DNA of 64,000 nucleotides from Prosapia bicincta (taxonomy: Eukaryota > Arthropoda > Insecta > Hemiptera > Cercopidae). This document shows positions 22,745 through 35,639 of the stretch, in pieces. Under the pieces are notes generated by a model that worked only from the letters and a program-made list of their open reading frames with translations, had not been told where the DNA came from and made no database searches. The DNA lies in NCBI GenBank assembly GCA_036971475.1, contig JBAIZL010000005.1:161830386-161894385 (forward strand). The letters are read 5' to 3'. Numbering within the stretch: position 1 is the stretch's first letter; every line of letters starts with the position of its first letter. Made by a program: the position numbers and the translations under genes.

Positions 22745-24205
22745 AAAAAAATTATACAAAGAACACATTTTTAAAATTATAGACTCAAAATATAATTAAT
22801 TTTTTATATATTTAATTTTTGAAAACATTGGGGTACACATATGGAATCTAATAACCAAAACTATGCTTAATAGGTAAAAAAACTGAATCAGTTTTGATGC
22901 TCCTCATGCTTAAATATATAAAAATACACTCTAAACAAGATAAAGCTGTTCATAAATGTTGCAAACTAAAAATAACTTATAAAATTTGGAAAAATACATC
23001 GGGTACATAACCTCAATTTACACAACATAACTTTATACAGTCAATGTTTTTTTACAAAATAGAGACACTAAATTCTTTAAACTACATTAAATTATTAGAA
23101 ATAATAATAATTCTCATAACGATTCTATTCCGTAACCGATTAGCTTACGACAGAAAATTATTTTTTTTATAACCAAGCCTACTCCAGTCAAGCATTTTGT
23201 ATCTACTTGTAGTATAGCAATATTGTGAAAAAATAATTTCTTTTTAACATAAAAAAACATACAATGACCATTTTCATAACTTAATCGCCGAAAGCCGTAA
23301 GCATACTACGTTATTTGTATTTTTAAATTGAGATTGTGTTTTTCAAATTAGCCTCTATTTCTTGTTTGCTATATTGACAATAACTTGCCTATTATTAAAA
23401 AATATATAATACTGTATAATTTTTTAAAAAATGGCCATTTTCATGTAATTCCGATACGATAATTCATCTCTGAGGGATTAATATATTTTTTAACAATAAT
23501 ATATACGAAAGGTAAATTACTCACAGAAACTTATACTTTTGCTTTGACGAAATTTTAAGTTTTGTCGTATGGTCACCGTAAATTACATTTGCGTAATTTC
23601 TGTTGGAGAAGATATAATTAAGGAGCTAGACGATTACAGAAGGTCCGGACGCTGGTCGCATGCTGATAGAACATTTGCAACCCTCTCCAAACCGCCCACC
23701 CCCGGACTGGAGTTATAATCGTAGCAAGGTAATGGAAATATGACCGCAACGCTGAAAGTTGACCATTGTGTAGCCATTGCACTGTCTTTTGTAAAACGCC
23801 TTTGTAAACTTTTAAAATAGTTACGCCAATTTATCAAAATCTGTATCGCCGTTACCTGTTCTACATCTTTATTATTTGTAGGTGAGGTTAGGTTGAGTGT
23901 TTCGACTTTCCCGTTAAGTCGATTTACCAAGTTCGAAGAAGTTAAACCAAATTTGAGCTAAATAATAACTTATTATTTGTAAACACCAACTAAAAATCAA
24001 CAATTTATTTATTATAAATAAATAACTAATTATTAAATAATAAATAACTAATAATATGAGTTAGTGTTTGTTATTATTTAATTATTATCTTTTTTAACAT
24101 AATAACGAACCGTTTATGAAAGTTCAGAATTTTAAACTTAAGTGATGGTATTGCCCAAACATTTTAACATTAGTCCTAAAATAATGCAACGAACGTACCG
24201 CTAAA
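22745..24205. other. Stretch without recognised genes
   Basis: Contains a 98-residue minus-strand open frame (23634-23930) in a locally GC-richer patch. It has no family I recognise and may be chance or repeat-derived. Confidence 0.4.
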
Positions 24206-24206
24206 C

Positions 24207-24355
<149 letters not shown>

Positions 24356-24363
24356 TATTTATA

Positions 24364-26036
24364 TCTATATATAAAATTTGAAAACTTGACTGCGTGACTG
24401 ACGATCAACGCAGAGCCAAAACTAATAATGATACAGACTTAAAATTTAGAGGAAACCTTCTTCATACTACGTAGGGGCGCACTAAGAAAGGATTTGGCAA
24501 AATTTTTATTTTAAGAGGTAGAATTTTAAAAAAGCCGGGTAGAAAGTTACTATAAGAAATGCACAGAGTTCACATTTGCCTGGCTGTATAATATAAACTG
24601 TTTATCTGATCGGTATGAAACTTTGGGAAGTTATTAAACACACTCCTGAGAAGGTTCTGGCATATTTGTATCCTGATTGGAGGCGTTTAGGTTTTTTTTT
24701 CAGAAAACAAGAAAATTAAATATGCGACCGCTTACTTTTCTGACCGAATATTCAGTCACTTATACTGAAATTAATTAAGAATTATTATTATAGATGCAAC
24801 TAATAATCAATAGATTTCGATAATCACGCTATGACGTACAGCTGATATTTGAATTAAAAGAAAATAAGATTTCATATAGCAATTTTCATATGTGTTAGGT
24901 TAGTTTGCATAACAGCTGTTTTAACCCATACGTTATATTACTTTATTTACTGTACAATATTAGGTTAAATGCAATTAAATTGAAAAACCTTCAATTTATA
25001 AGTTAATAAATATATTAATTTGTAAAATAAATCTTACTAAATTATTATAAAATTAAAAAATATTAATTTTGTGTGTGTGTTAACGTGATATTTGAATGTA
25101 ATAGATAAAGAATTAGACTAAATTGTTTTGTCTTGAGAATCATACAAATTAGGCTATTACTTATGCTTAAGTTCTACAAATGCTTATTTAAATTTCTTGA
25201 GTAACTATGATTTCATATATATTTGGAGGTTGCTATAGTTGTTTTTCAGTAAATATAAGTACATAGTTATATGTGATCTAAAAAAAAAATTAATACTGTT
25301 GTACATTACAAAAACATTATACTTTTTTTTACATTTTATTTCTGGTCGAATTGAATATTTATGCTTACAAAAGGACAAAGACTGTCAGATCATCTTTACG
25401 TTCAAAAATACTAAATTAAGTTTACCTAAAGTTAACATGACATTCATTGACTGTTAGGCAAAACTCAAAGAGCCAGAATTGATTTGAGAGATGACTGTTT
25501 CTCACATGGAAAATTTTATGTTGCATGTTCTAGAGTAAGCTCTTTCAGTAGTTTAGTGATTCTTGGTCCAGATGGAAGAACCACCAATGTCGTATAGAAT
25601 GAGGGTTTGGGATAATCAAAGTATCAGCTAAATTAAAAATAAAATATCCAACACGTTTAGTAGATCTTTTGATCTATATTTTAATAAAAAAGATAAGTAG
25701 CTAAATAATCACATTCATATTATTACATTCAATTAAAACTTATTTTCTCATATTTTGACTTTTTTTAGATAGATCAATATGCACTTCTTTTTAATTATTA
25801 AATTTTCTAAGTAAAAGGTATTATTAGTAAAATAATATCTTATTTATAGATTATTGTCAACAGATTTGGTAAATAAGTTTTTAAAATATACTATTTTTTT
25901 CTAATTGCAATGACTCAACAATAAAACTCCTTATATTACTATGTAATTACTCTGTATTCCTTATACACTATATGATGTTTATGTAAAGTGTGACAACTTT
26001 AAACTTGCGCGGGCGAAGCCGCGATGGGGGCGCTAG
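24364..26036 (+). mobile_element. Helitron with both termini, internally deleted
   Basis: The 5' end begins TC (tctatatataaaatttg), preceded by A. The 3' end is CTAG followed by T at 26033-26037, with a GC-rich hairpin (CGCGG/CCGCG, 26008-26023) ten bases upstream. A|TC...CTAG|T with a 3' hairpin is the standard Helitron signature of rolling-circle insertion between A and T. At 1673 bp it is far shorter than autonomous Helitrons and keeps only a C-terminal helicase remnant. Confidence 0.85.
25436..25597 (+). pseudogene. Helitron PIF1-type helicase, C-terminal remnant
   Basis: Frames across this stretch give IDLRDDCFSHGKFYVACSR, then VILGPDGRTTNVV and a stop. This is the C-terminal helicase motif VI region of Helitron Rep/helicase proteins (usual form FSHGQFYVACSRVS). 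The preceding 'TINKAQGQT' segment is degenerate. The Rep domain is absent. Confidence 0.8.
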
Positions 26037-26040
26037 TATC

Positions 26041-26397
26041 CAATATATTAAAATCGTTGTCCTCAGTGAAAATCAACGTATAGTCGAAACTATAAAAGGT
26101 AGACACTTGAAATTTTCAGGCTGCATTCCGTTTATAACATAGACGCACACTAAGAAAGGATTTTTGAAGGCTAAAAATTGCAAAATTCCGAGGAGAGTGT
26201 ACAAGTCCCATATGAAATTCACAGAGAAGGTATAATTTCAGAGACTATGCCTGTTCTATAATTAGTACAATTTATTTACGAGAAAACAGCCATTCCGTAA
26301 TCACTATCAATTAATAGTTGTTTAAAAATTTATGAAATTAACATCTTAAATTGACAATTTTAAACGAGTGTGGGCAAAGTGGCCACTGGGGTATATA
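26041..26397 (+). mobile_element. Second, decayed Helitron fragment
   Basis: Shares 'actaagaaaggattt' and nearby sequence with positions 24480-24500 of the intact copy. It ends with 'gtgggcaaagtggccac' followed by 'tgggg', a degraded form of the first copy's terminal hairpin. It is directly downstream of the first copy. Confidence 0.5.
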
Positions 26398-26422
26398 ATC
26401 TTCATAGCATATTTTGTGTACG

Positions 26423-26597
<175 letters not shown>

Positions 26598-26599
26598 CT

Positions 26600-29085
26600 G
26601 TGTTTGGGTTACGTTAACGTCACAGTTTAGTTAATTATTTAAAATGTGAAAGGCTTGAGATTAGTAAGCAGGATTTAAGTAGAGATGTACACTCCCCTGG
26701 TCTGGGATATAGGAAGCGAACATGGTCAACCTCTTCAGGGATTCCATCCCCACATATTTAAACAAAATCATATATTGCATCGGATTAAATTTTCAAAACT
26801 CAAATTCAATTATAAGCCTCCACTTAGGCTTACGTTCAGACATATGCTTCGTAAATTTACATAACCTCATTCTTTTAATAAGAAAGGTTTAAATAAATAC
26901 ATGTTTTATAATACAGGGTGTGTACTTGTAGATCAGCACTGAGGTGCAATGCCGATGACGTGGCGACATGACTTTATCAGAATTCATTAAGGGATTCCGA
27001 CATGCACAGCGAACGAATAACAAAAAGCAGAATAATAAGGGAGAGGGAAAAGCGTGGGCAAGAGACGCCGGTACTTGTTATGCTAGTCTTGTACCGAGGG
27101 TGTCCGTAGGGGCCAGCTTCTAGCCTCAGAGATACAAAATATAAGGCTGTCAATAAATATCTGACCTGCCCGTCGTCGTTTGTAATGAAAAGCTTCTTAT
27201 AATAATTTGTCGATTCCTGTAAGATATCCAAAATTATTTTTTTCATTAATTTTCCATTAGAAAATATTTTTTAATTCTAAATATAGCCACTTAGTTTTAG
27301 AGAGTTCTGTCAAAAACATTAAGAATGATGTGCAGTGCACAAAAGGATAGTTTGAATGGGAACGTTGGTAGATCTGCATCGTACAATGGAAAGAAAATGA
27401 AAAGCAGTAGTTCTATTATTAACTGTGTATTTGTGGCTTTGTCAGTAACCCAGACAGAAGTTCCTTCTGGGAGGTTGGACATTCCTACAGGAACAGTGAG
27501 CTAATTTATATGCCACTCTTTTACTGTTCCACATCACAGACACGACTTTGAAATTTCGACCTAGTGTATATACTCGTAAAAAGTATTTGAACCAAGTCCG
27601 TAATTTTTGTACTCGTCACTTAAAAATAAAAAATAAATTAATTGGAAATGTAATGCACATTAATTTCGAAATTGTCTAAGAAAAGTAAATTAATGTTCCT
27701 CTGCTGCCCAGAATAAGAAAATATTTTACTCTTCAAACGTGACAGGTAAAGTGGAGTCAAATACCTAACTAGGACAGATGCCGCAATAGACAATTTCATT
27801 ATCTTCATAATATAATCATTTAATAGATTTATGATCAAAATCGAAAAGGCTATGTAAGTTAATTTTCAAACGTAGCTGAATAAGCGGCGGCAATTCAATA
27901 AAACGTCAAACCGAATTCCTGCCGCGGCAAAATAACAGCGACATCCGGCAGTCAGTTATTTCTAAAATTATCACTAATACATCTTATCCAACTTCTCAAT
28001 ATACCCGTCTATTCTTCTTATAAACGATGACAGACAGACGTGGCAAGTTTGTAACAAAATTATTTTGTTTGTTAGTTAATGGTCGAAAAGGAAACTTTTC
28101 TATTTCCTTCAAGTCGTTTCTTAACACATAACCCAATTACTGAAAAGATGAAATACCTTTTCCATTTTGAAAACTAAATTTAACGGAATTGAAAAGGGGA
28201 GAACTTCTATAACAACAATTAGGGAGTCTTTAACGAAGATAAAACGTTGATTAACAGTTTCTTGTGAAGATTTTGTCTGATTTATAAGACAAATAATTTT
28301 ATTAAATATGATTCACGTTGTTTTGTAAGGGCTTGATATGATTACAAGAAAGATTGTTTTCAGACAAAATTGCTCTTTGTAAAATGAAAATTGGAGAATT
28401 AGGAGAAAATCTGTTGTATACTGGAAGATGAGCCCAAGAAAATTTGTATTAAAACATGCATAGGCCTAGGTATATTTGAAAATGAATTTTGCTTCCCATT
28501 GAAGTAATAATTTGGAAAATAGTTGTAACTACGAAAAACAATTCGAAATACATAGACCTATAAGCGGACAATCTCAACGCATTTACATTTATGGCACCAA
28601 CAAATTTATTTAGATCTTCATATGATGAATAAAAATACTTTCTGAACAAAAATGTTAATATGCTACAAGTGACGCAAAACCAGGAATAGAAGATAACATT
28701 TAAACAGCCAAAATTTATAAACACGACTGAAATTTTATAAAATAAATGATTCTGTATAAAACAGATCACATTTTTTTACTACATTAAATTACTATTCTAT
28801 TTTTAATCTAGTATTTTATTGTATAGTATAGTATGTTATTCTATAAATCTATTTAAAAATTTTAGTAACAAAAAATTCTGTAAAGGTAAAAAAACTAAGT
28901 TTGCTGACGTACGTTTATAGCTTACGAAACGAAATAGGTTTCAACTTCTAAGATCGTTTATGTGTTAACATATTTTGATGTTGCAAAACCGAAGTAGCCT
29001 ACAACGAAAGAATATTCGATAAATTCGGAAATTGGTTCCTTTACATTGGAAACTTAATATCTTTCATAACCAAACTTAGCTTAAA
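26600..29085. other. Stretch without recognised genes
   Basis: Several minus-strand open frames of 61-106 residues (for example 28449-28769, hydrophobic) are not recognisable. 28890-28950 (tttgctgacgtacg) may be a scrap of foldback family 2. Confidence 0.4.
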
Positions 29086-29089
29086 CAGA

Positions 29090-29262
29090 TACTTTATAGC
29101 TAAACACTTTTAAATGTTTTAACTTGCCTATAGTAGCACTTACTTTGCTTGTTGAGGACGGCCGTTTCGGGAGATGTGTCCCTTTGTCAACTCAGACCGT
29201 AACTCACGTTTAGTGATTACTAGTAGCTCACGCGAAGATGGAATCAACAAATGCTGACTTTA
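29090..29262. mobile_element. Foldback element family 1, copy D
   Basis: One arm (aacttgcctatagtagcac from 29122) with the best-preserved core, followed at 29220-29250 by the family tail (actagtagctcacgcgaag, atggaatcaa). The second arm has been deleted. Confidence 0.7.
29153..29194 (-). ncRNA. Hammerhead-like motif, family 1 copy D (best family member)
   Basis: Minus: TGAG, UUGACAA, one extra A, stem II GGGA/UCCC, GAAA, palindromic CGGCCG leading into a GUC triplet, CUCA. Stem I TGAG/CUCA and stem II are perfect. Relative to CUGANGA, C3 is U and G8 is A. These two positions pair in known hammerhead structures, so the double change keeps a Watson-Crick pair. Confidence 0.45.
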
Positions 29263-29264
29263 TA

Positions 29265-30350
29265 GCTGTATTTTAATAAAGCTATATTGTGTATATTTTC
29301 TATGTTACTACTTGTGGTATTACTTGGGAAAAACCACTGCTATAGTGGTTTTTTCCAGGTGATACCAAAAGTAGTAATATTTTTTTTTTAAAATCCAAGA
29401 CGTATAACAAAATCTGCAGTATATTTTCTCTTGTGCATTGCCAAGAAAATCGTGACTTGTACTTCAAAATTACCGTTTTAAGCTGCACTGTTTGCTGTAG
29501 AATTTCAGTCATGAACTATAAAGTTTAACTACTAAAACAAGTAGGATTTCAATTCTAAAATTGAAGAGGCACGCTCTAATACCCAAAAACCTTAAAAGAC
29601 GTAATAAGTTTAAAGAAAGAGGTTTTCAATAAGCTCATATAAAAAAAAAGAATTTCAAATGCGTTTATTTATTGGAAATACTGCATTTATCACTATTATT
29701 ATTTTTTCTTATTAGGCTAAATTTATTATTTTTTTGCAATAACATCAATACTATTTTTATTATTAGGTTACGTTAATAAAATAACTAATAATAACTAGCC
29801 TACTCGTTTTAAAGCGGCAAGTTTTAAATATTCCTAGTTATATTCTTATAGAGTAGGTTACCTTCTGTTACTGGATAAATATGCTCGAAGTAATAGGTAT
29901 AATAAAATACTGAATTTAAAACAAAAACTTTATTTATTAAATTGAGCCACATTCTTTTATAGGCTTCATTTTCAGGAATCTGTATGTCTGTCATTGCTGG
30001 AAGAAAGTCTATAGAAATTAATTTTTCATCCAGGTCTATATGCAGTCGTTTCAACAATCAAAATGATATTTTAAACCTATGAGATCAAGGGATTAAAAAA
30101 TTAGACAATCGTGGAACTAGTCGATAGAAGTGAGAACGTAAATATAAAGTATAATTAACGTGTTTATATTTAGGCCTATTCTTCGAAATTTATTGATTAA
30201 AAACAAAATTATGGTATTCAATTAATGTCATATGCGTTCAAAGATATTTTTCTACTACTTGTAAAATTCGGCTACAATTTTTTAATCGCTACTATTACAT
30301 GGAATTCATTGTAATAAGATTTATTAAAATACACGCACACCTAAAACGTC
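29265..30350. other. Stretch without recognised genes
   Basis: The minus-strand frame at 29824-30057 (includes PAMTDIQIPENEAYKRMW) reads like protein and could be an exon or transposon piece. I cannot place it. Confidence 0.35.
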
Positions 30351-30351
30351 A

Positions 30352-30768
30352 CAAAGTTTTGGCTTTATTTTTTTGATGTAATAACTCGCAAAATGCCTCG
30401 AAATGTAATTAAACTTGCTGACGACTCCCAAAAAATTTAACACATCAATTCAACATGGCAGTGTAAGTTCTATCGTATTGTGACGATAGAAATAAAACGT
30501 TTGTAAATGTTCAATGCAATATTTTCTGTTTTGTGCGTGGAATAGGATCTGTAAGTGTTTGTTTTGTCCTTTTGACTAATTTTGCGACTTATGATCGCCA
30601 AAAAAAAGTGTGTGTGCGAGTTTAATAATTGTATAACGTTTGAATGCCGGGCGAAACGTGGTGCTAATATTGCTTTGTTAAAGTTGTTTTTTTCAAGTCA
30701 ACAGTAAATTTAATTACATTTAGAGGCATTTTGCGAGTTACTTCGTCAAAAAAATAAAGCCAACGCGT
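30352..30768. mobile_element. MITE-like element with about 58-bp terminal inverted repeats
   Basis: Positions 30358-30414 and 30703-30762 are reverse complements with few mismatches; the shared core is 'aactcgcaaaatgcctc' and the outer part is 'ggctttattttttt'. The interior has no coding. This suggests a non-autonomous DNA transposon; the superfamily is not clear. Confidence 0.7.
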
Positions 30769-30824
30769 TAAATTAGTAACGTTTTACTTGTGCTGGAGAG
30801 GGGGATTTATATTTTCCAAAATGT

Positions 30825-31165
30825 TTAATTTTGAAGGCGTAAACGAGAGTTGTTATACATATTTTCGTATCCCTGATCACTTTCTGCGTCATCAGAGAGG
30901 TATATTTTTCCTTTAAAAACGAACACGTGAGAACGGGAAATAAATACCAAATTTTCGGATTGAAGGAAAACGTAAATAAACAAAAATATGTAGCCTATGT
31001 TATTACGTGGTACGTAAATATCCCATACTGTATTATAAGTGTACAGTATAGCTGTAACTAATGTTAACACTTTTTATGAGGAACTAACGCTCCGCTTTCC
31101 ATATACAGTTGGTTTCAATAAGTTCGGAGAACGTAACTCCCGCGAATAACGAAGGAGCACTGTAT
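30825..31165 (-). mobile_element. Tigger/pogo-like terminal fragment
   Basis: On minus, from about 31165: 'cagtgctccttcgttattcg' then 'cgggagttacgttctccga'. This has the layout of pogo/Tigger terminal repeats (CAGT..CTCG.TTAT.CGCGGG). The second terminus was not found, and the interior is uninformative. Confidence 0.45.
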
Positions 31166-31169
31166 TTTA

Positions 31170-32170
31170 GTATAAGTAGATGCTATGTCGTAATAGCATA
31201 ATATTTATACAAATATACTATTGAATTTATACGTTTTTGGAATAAGATCGCCTTATACCAAATTAGTATAGTTTTCTAATAATAAAATAAGTTTTTTTTC
31301 AGTGCAGTAGCAGAGTGCAGCGTTGCCGATTGCCAACGTGTTGGTAAGCGATAGGTGGCGTACGGTCGTAGTTAACTGTTTTCATTTTTAAATTTGTATA
31401 GGGCATTTTGGGCCCCGCCCCCCCCCCTCCGCCCGGCGGGGGCATTATCGCCGTCACTGTCTGCATTCATTTCTTTAATGTTTTCAAACCTTGCCTATTT
31501 TTTATTTACGAATATATCCATAGATCTTTCCTCAGACAATAAAAATAAAGATAGGCCCTACTACTTAGTTTTTCATAGACTGATATTTTTTTCAGTTTTT
31601 TTGCATTAATTTTTACACAGGAAAATATCTGTAGTTGTATTTTCGACAACATATGTATCCATGTAATCTCATTCTTAAATACCACGTAAGCTTCTTTCCA
31701 ATTTTGGCCACTCTCAATTCTCTACATTTGTTAATTAGAGCTGTCAGTTAATTTATAATTTCTGGCCCTCCAATCCTTATCCCTAATGATCTTGTATGTG
31801 TCATATACATAAGTTGTGCTGTTAACACTTTTTTTCTAATAAAGATTTGGACTCTATATATTTCTCTCACTATGATTTAGTTTCTTCTGTTGAATTTTTA
31901 TGGTAAAATCGATGTTTTCTTAATACAACTAGAATAATTTAAAATTCCATAATTTACCTGTTTATCCATACTTAAACTAAAGGTTTTTGTTTCATTTGTT
32001 TAATTCTTCCAGATCTCCATGGATTGCTCACCTCCAATTATCCCACTATATATTTCCACTTTTGTTCTTGACAGTTTCTTTGATTTTTTCAGCTCCCAAT
32101 TTAATTAATCACTTTAGCATTAGTTTATGACTATCCGAACTTTCAATTTTGTAAATTTGTAAAAACTTAC
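31170..32170. other. Stretch without recognised genes
   Basis: 31410-31445 has a striking C/G-rich patch (C run, then 'gcccggcgggggc') in an AT-rich setting. No gene is recognised. Confidence 0.4.
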
Positions 32171-32173
32171 TGA

Positions 32174-32217
32174 GACAGAACCTTTTCAATCACTCCGTGG
32201 CGATCTACATTAGTGTC
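32174..32217 (-). ncRNA. Decayed hammerhead at the 3' end of PLE relic 4
   Basis: Same layout as at 9021-9063 (GACA, box, stem II, GAAA, minimal stem III, UUC, UGUC), but the box is CUAAUGU, so the core is broken. Confidence 0.55.
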
Positions 32218-32224
32218 TTCTGCT

Positions 32225-32975
32225 TAGAGTTGTTAGGTAAAGCGGTGACAGTTTTAAAGGCAGGCTTTCGATAGTATCAAAGAGTATCTATGATTTTTAT
32301 TGGGTTTGTTTGTTTAATATGTTTGTACTTTGTGTTTTGTGTGTTTGTAAATTTCATATTGTTCTAGTGTGTTGAGATGTGGTCCTTTTTTGTTGATGTG
32401 TAAGATTTCTAGTTTATGGTAAATGTCTGTATATTTGGTTGGTTGGTTTCAATCTCCGAGGTGAACTGGAGTTTTGGGTGTATTTTATTAGTGTAGGCGA
32501 GTAGTTTTTCGCATTGTAGGGTGTTGCCTCTGAATTGTGTTATGATATCATCAACGTATCTGTGCCACTAAATGATTTTGTGTGCATGTGTATTGTTTGT
32601 AAGTATCTTGGTGTTTTCTATGTGTTGTAGAAAAATTTTGCTCAGGACAATGTTCATAGGACTTCCCATGGGTAGGCCATCTGGTTGTGAATAGAAATTT
32701 AAGTTGTGGGTGAAATAGTTTTGTTTGGTGACGGTTTGGAGGATGTTTAGGATTTCAGTGACATGGGTTTTTTGTGTATTGTTCTGTATTAATTGGGGCT
32801 TTAGGATGTTGAGGGTTTCGGATATAGGTATGTTGGTGTACATGTTTGTTATGTTGAGTGGATAGTAGTGTTGAATTGTGTGGTATGTTTATGTCTTTGA
32901 TTTTATTTATGAGGTTTGTTCTGTTTTTTATGTGTGTGTCTGTGTTCAAGTAAATAGATTGTCTGATTATTTTGT
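32225..32975 (-). pseudogene. Penelope-like element relic 4 (RT domain and C-terminus)
   Basis: Minus-strand coding keeps recognisable RT motifs: NMYTNIPI-type segment (MYTNIPISETLNIL), QPDGLPMGSPM, then WHRYVDDIITQF with the catalytic YVDD. An in-frame stop replaces one residue just before WHRYVDD (about 32565). After QFTSEIE the sequence jumps to KYTDIYHKLEI and HINKKGPHLNTL, so the thumb, linker and most of GIY-YIG have been deleted. The hammerhead remnant follows. The N-terminal side ends near 32975, where relic 5 begins in the opposite orientation. Confidence 0.8.
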
Positions 32976-32984
32976 TTTATTTAT

Positions 32985-33265
32985 TAACAAAAAAATTTAA
33001 AAAACAGGATAAAAAATAGCATACAAAAGTAATAAAAATTTACAATTCAAAATACAACATGACACCAACAACAAAGAAAAAATACAAGTACCAGGCATAT
33101 ACAAACTAAAATGCAACAAATTGGGCAAACACGTCGCAGTTTCAAACAAAAAGTCGAGGAACACCAACTCAGCATTTTATAATTACATAAAAGAAACAGG
33201 ACACAAATACACAGACATTTACCATAACCTAGAAATCAGTAACTCAGACCCAATAAATAAAGTAA
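32985..33265 (+). pseudogene. Penelope-like element relic 5 (GIY-YIG piece)
   Basis: Plus-strand frames give the linker FKKTG..IAYKSN, then VPGIYKLKCNK (the GIY motif), a damaged YIGQT region, and KETGHKYTDIYHNLEI. It lies head-to-head with relic 4 and continues to about 33265. Confidence 0.7.
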
Positions 33266-33269
33266 TTCT

Positions 33270-34590
33270 GTAGCATAACTAGAGGAAAGGTACTACAGTA
33301 AGAGTTACTTTAACAAATGAAAAAAAAAATGTTTAAATAAAATTAAGTTATTCCTCATCTAAGCTTGAAATAATTGCATAAGGAATTATTACAACTAGCT
33401 CAATCTTCTTGTGGGAACTGAAAAATATCTACAAGTGCTGATTAAATCTCATAAACTTTTATTAGAAATATTACAATGCTGTGTAATAATTTAGTTATTG
33501 TAAATATTTACATTTTATTATTGCTTATATATTGTTAAACACGATTATTGTATAAATATCGAAATTACATGATTAGAACAGACTTAAAGAATCAATGGCG
33601 ACAAGTCCTGAAACAGAAAAAAAATATTATTAGTAGGTAAACCAAACCATCAATGCCAGAAGCCAAAACATATCTTATTATATAATAACTTGTTGTATAT
33701 CACTTTAAAATAATATCTGTACTAAATATTTGTGTCACAAAAAGACATACTAAGAAGAATATAGGCAAAAAATATAAAATTTTTGAGAATTAAGACAAAA
33801 CACAATTGGATAGAATTAGAAACAAGGTAAAAGGAAAACCGGCAAACAATGACACAAAAAAGGAAAAGACTGAATTGTATGTGCATATGAAAAGAATAGA
33901 TTAATTATAAGTGATTGTCAGAGAGGTATGTGTTTACACAGAAATGAGGCAAGAGACAAAAGGGAACCAAGAGTTAAACAGTTGAAAAGAGTAAATGTGG
34001 TGTGGAATAACCAGCAACCACTTGGGACCAGATGGGCTAGAGAAGATGAGAAGGTAGATGACAGGAAATTATGTTTTTGGTAAACTAACACAAAATTAAT
34101 TGGCATTTGTATGAGAATTTATGACAATTACTTACAGTAGAATTTATCTACTTACAGCTTTGTAATACTGAGACAAGAATTCTAAAGTTGTATTATTACT
34201 ACATCTACCTAAATATTTGCATTGAAATGTTTTATTTAATTTTTTTTTTTTACTGATTTTAAACATCTTATAAACACATGCATACAAACACGTAATACAA
34301 TTAACACTCCATACACAGCAATAATTTTTGAAAGCAAAACTCCTCAAAGTTTTTTTCGCCAACCTTCATTATTAGTATTATTCAGAGCATGTCACTCTGT
34401 TGTAGACAATTGCTTGTGAAGTGAGTGATGAAACTCTCTTGGGAATGACAAGATCAAAGAGAAAGTTGGGTACAGAAAAATTGCTCGGATCAACAAAACT
34501 CTCACTTTGTTTTATGTCTCAGTGCATATTGTTTGTATTACGTCCTTTCCAAAAAGATTTCAGTGTATTTTCAATGTGGAAAAAGTTGTC
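33270..34590. other. AT-rich stretch without recognised features
   Basis: No supportable gene. Confidence 0.45.
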
Positions 34591-35632
34591 TTCAGGATGT
34601 CTGCGCCATCATTGTCACATAACACGTCAGCAAATAAGTCTGTTGGAAAAGTGATCCATAGGCAGAGCAAGAAAATTATTCATAATGTTTATGATTACAC
34701 GTAAAAAGAAAATGATGGCTGGAGTGAAAAAGCTTTTTTACAAATTAAAGTGGCTTGGAGTGTTTTTTTTAGTAGTGTTGGGAGAATTTTCAATGAACAT
34801 AAAGAAATGTCTAGTATATTATCGCCTAAGTTTACTATCCCCAAGAAAAAAAAAGCCTAGACAAAAATTGAAAAATACATTTGATGATTTTGATTAATAT
34901 GTAATACAAATGACAATTCATGAATTTCATGTAAGTGAGGGTGAAAAATCTCAGAGGGATACTACATTTATTACAACAAAAAATTGATTTAAAAGAAAGT
35001 ACATGGCGAGTCCATTAGATAGTTAAAAAAATTAGGAATTCACTGAAAGAAAATAGAATCCAACAGAAAATTACTTCTCAAAAAAAACCGATGTTTGACA
35101 ATTAAGGTTCAACTACTTGATAAAAGTAGATAGATATAGGAAAGAACAGGTGAACCTGATGCCAACCTCATCACAGAAGACATGCTGAAGTGGCAGACTG
35201 ACAATGAATTGCCTACTGCGAACATATTCTGAAATCACAGTTATACTCAATAAGCAAACGGAAAAATCTCAGTTCAAAAATGTACAGGATTGATATAGTC
35301 AGCATGATCACTCTATTCTTACACTAACCCCGTAAAATTCAGATCTCAAACCAATTGAGTTGATATGAGCTATTGTCAAAGAGGAGATAAACCAAAAGAA
35401 ATGGAAACTGTCGTTCTGATTGCATGAAAAATTAGCCAAAATCACTCAAGAAGATTGAAATAAGCGATGTGAACGTATGAAGAAAAAAAGACTAAATATA
35501 GGGTGGACATATTACCCACCAAGAGGCTGGTGGATGAAAGCAGTGATAGTGAGCGACATTAGTGATAATGAATCAATTTCCAGTGAAGACAATGAGGGTT
35601 GTATTGAATATCTAGACTACAGTTAATTGTCT
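34590..35632 (+). pseudogene. IS630/Tc1-type DDE transposase relic
   Basis: Frames shift several times, but segments follow the order seen in an insect DDE transposase group: a helix-turn-helix region around SKKIIHNVYDY, a basic stretch (PRQKLKNTFDDFD), then near 35330 LKPIELI..AIVKEEINQK, matching the 'PDLNPIELIWAQVKGEV' block around the last catalytic acid, and ITQEDWNKRCERMKK. The C-terminal tail is acidic (SDISDNESISSEDNEG), also typical of this group. Termini were not found. Confidence 0.6.
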
Positions 35633-35639
35633 TGACCCA

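Noticed and set aside
23990..24090. Apparent palindrome of ataaataa-type sequence
   Set aside because: Low-complexity AT sequence pairs with itself by chance.
28449..28769. Hydrophobic 106-residue minus frame, briefly considered as a chemoreceptor piece
   Set aside because: AT-rich codons give Phe/Ile/Tyr bias by default, and no receptor signature or splice context was found.
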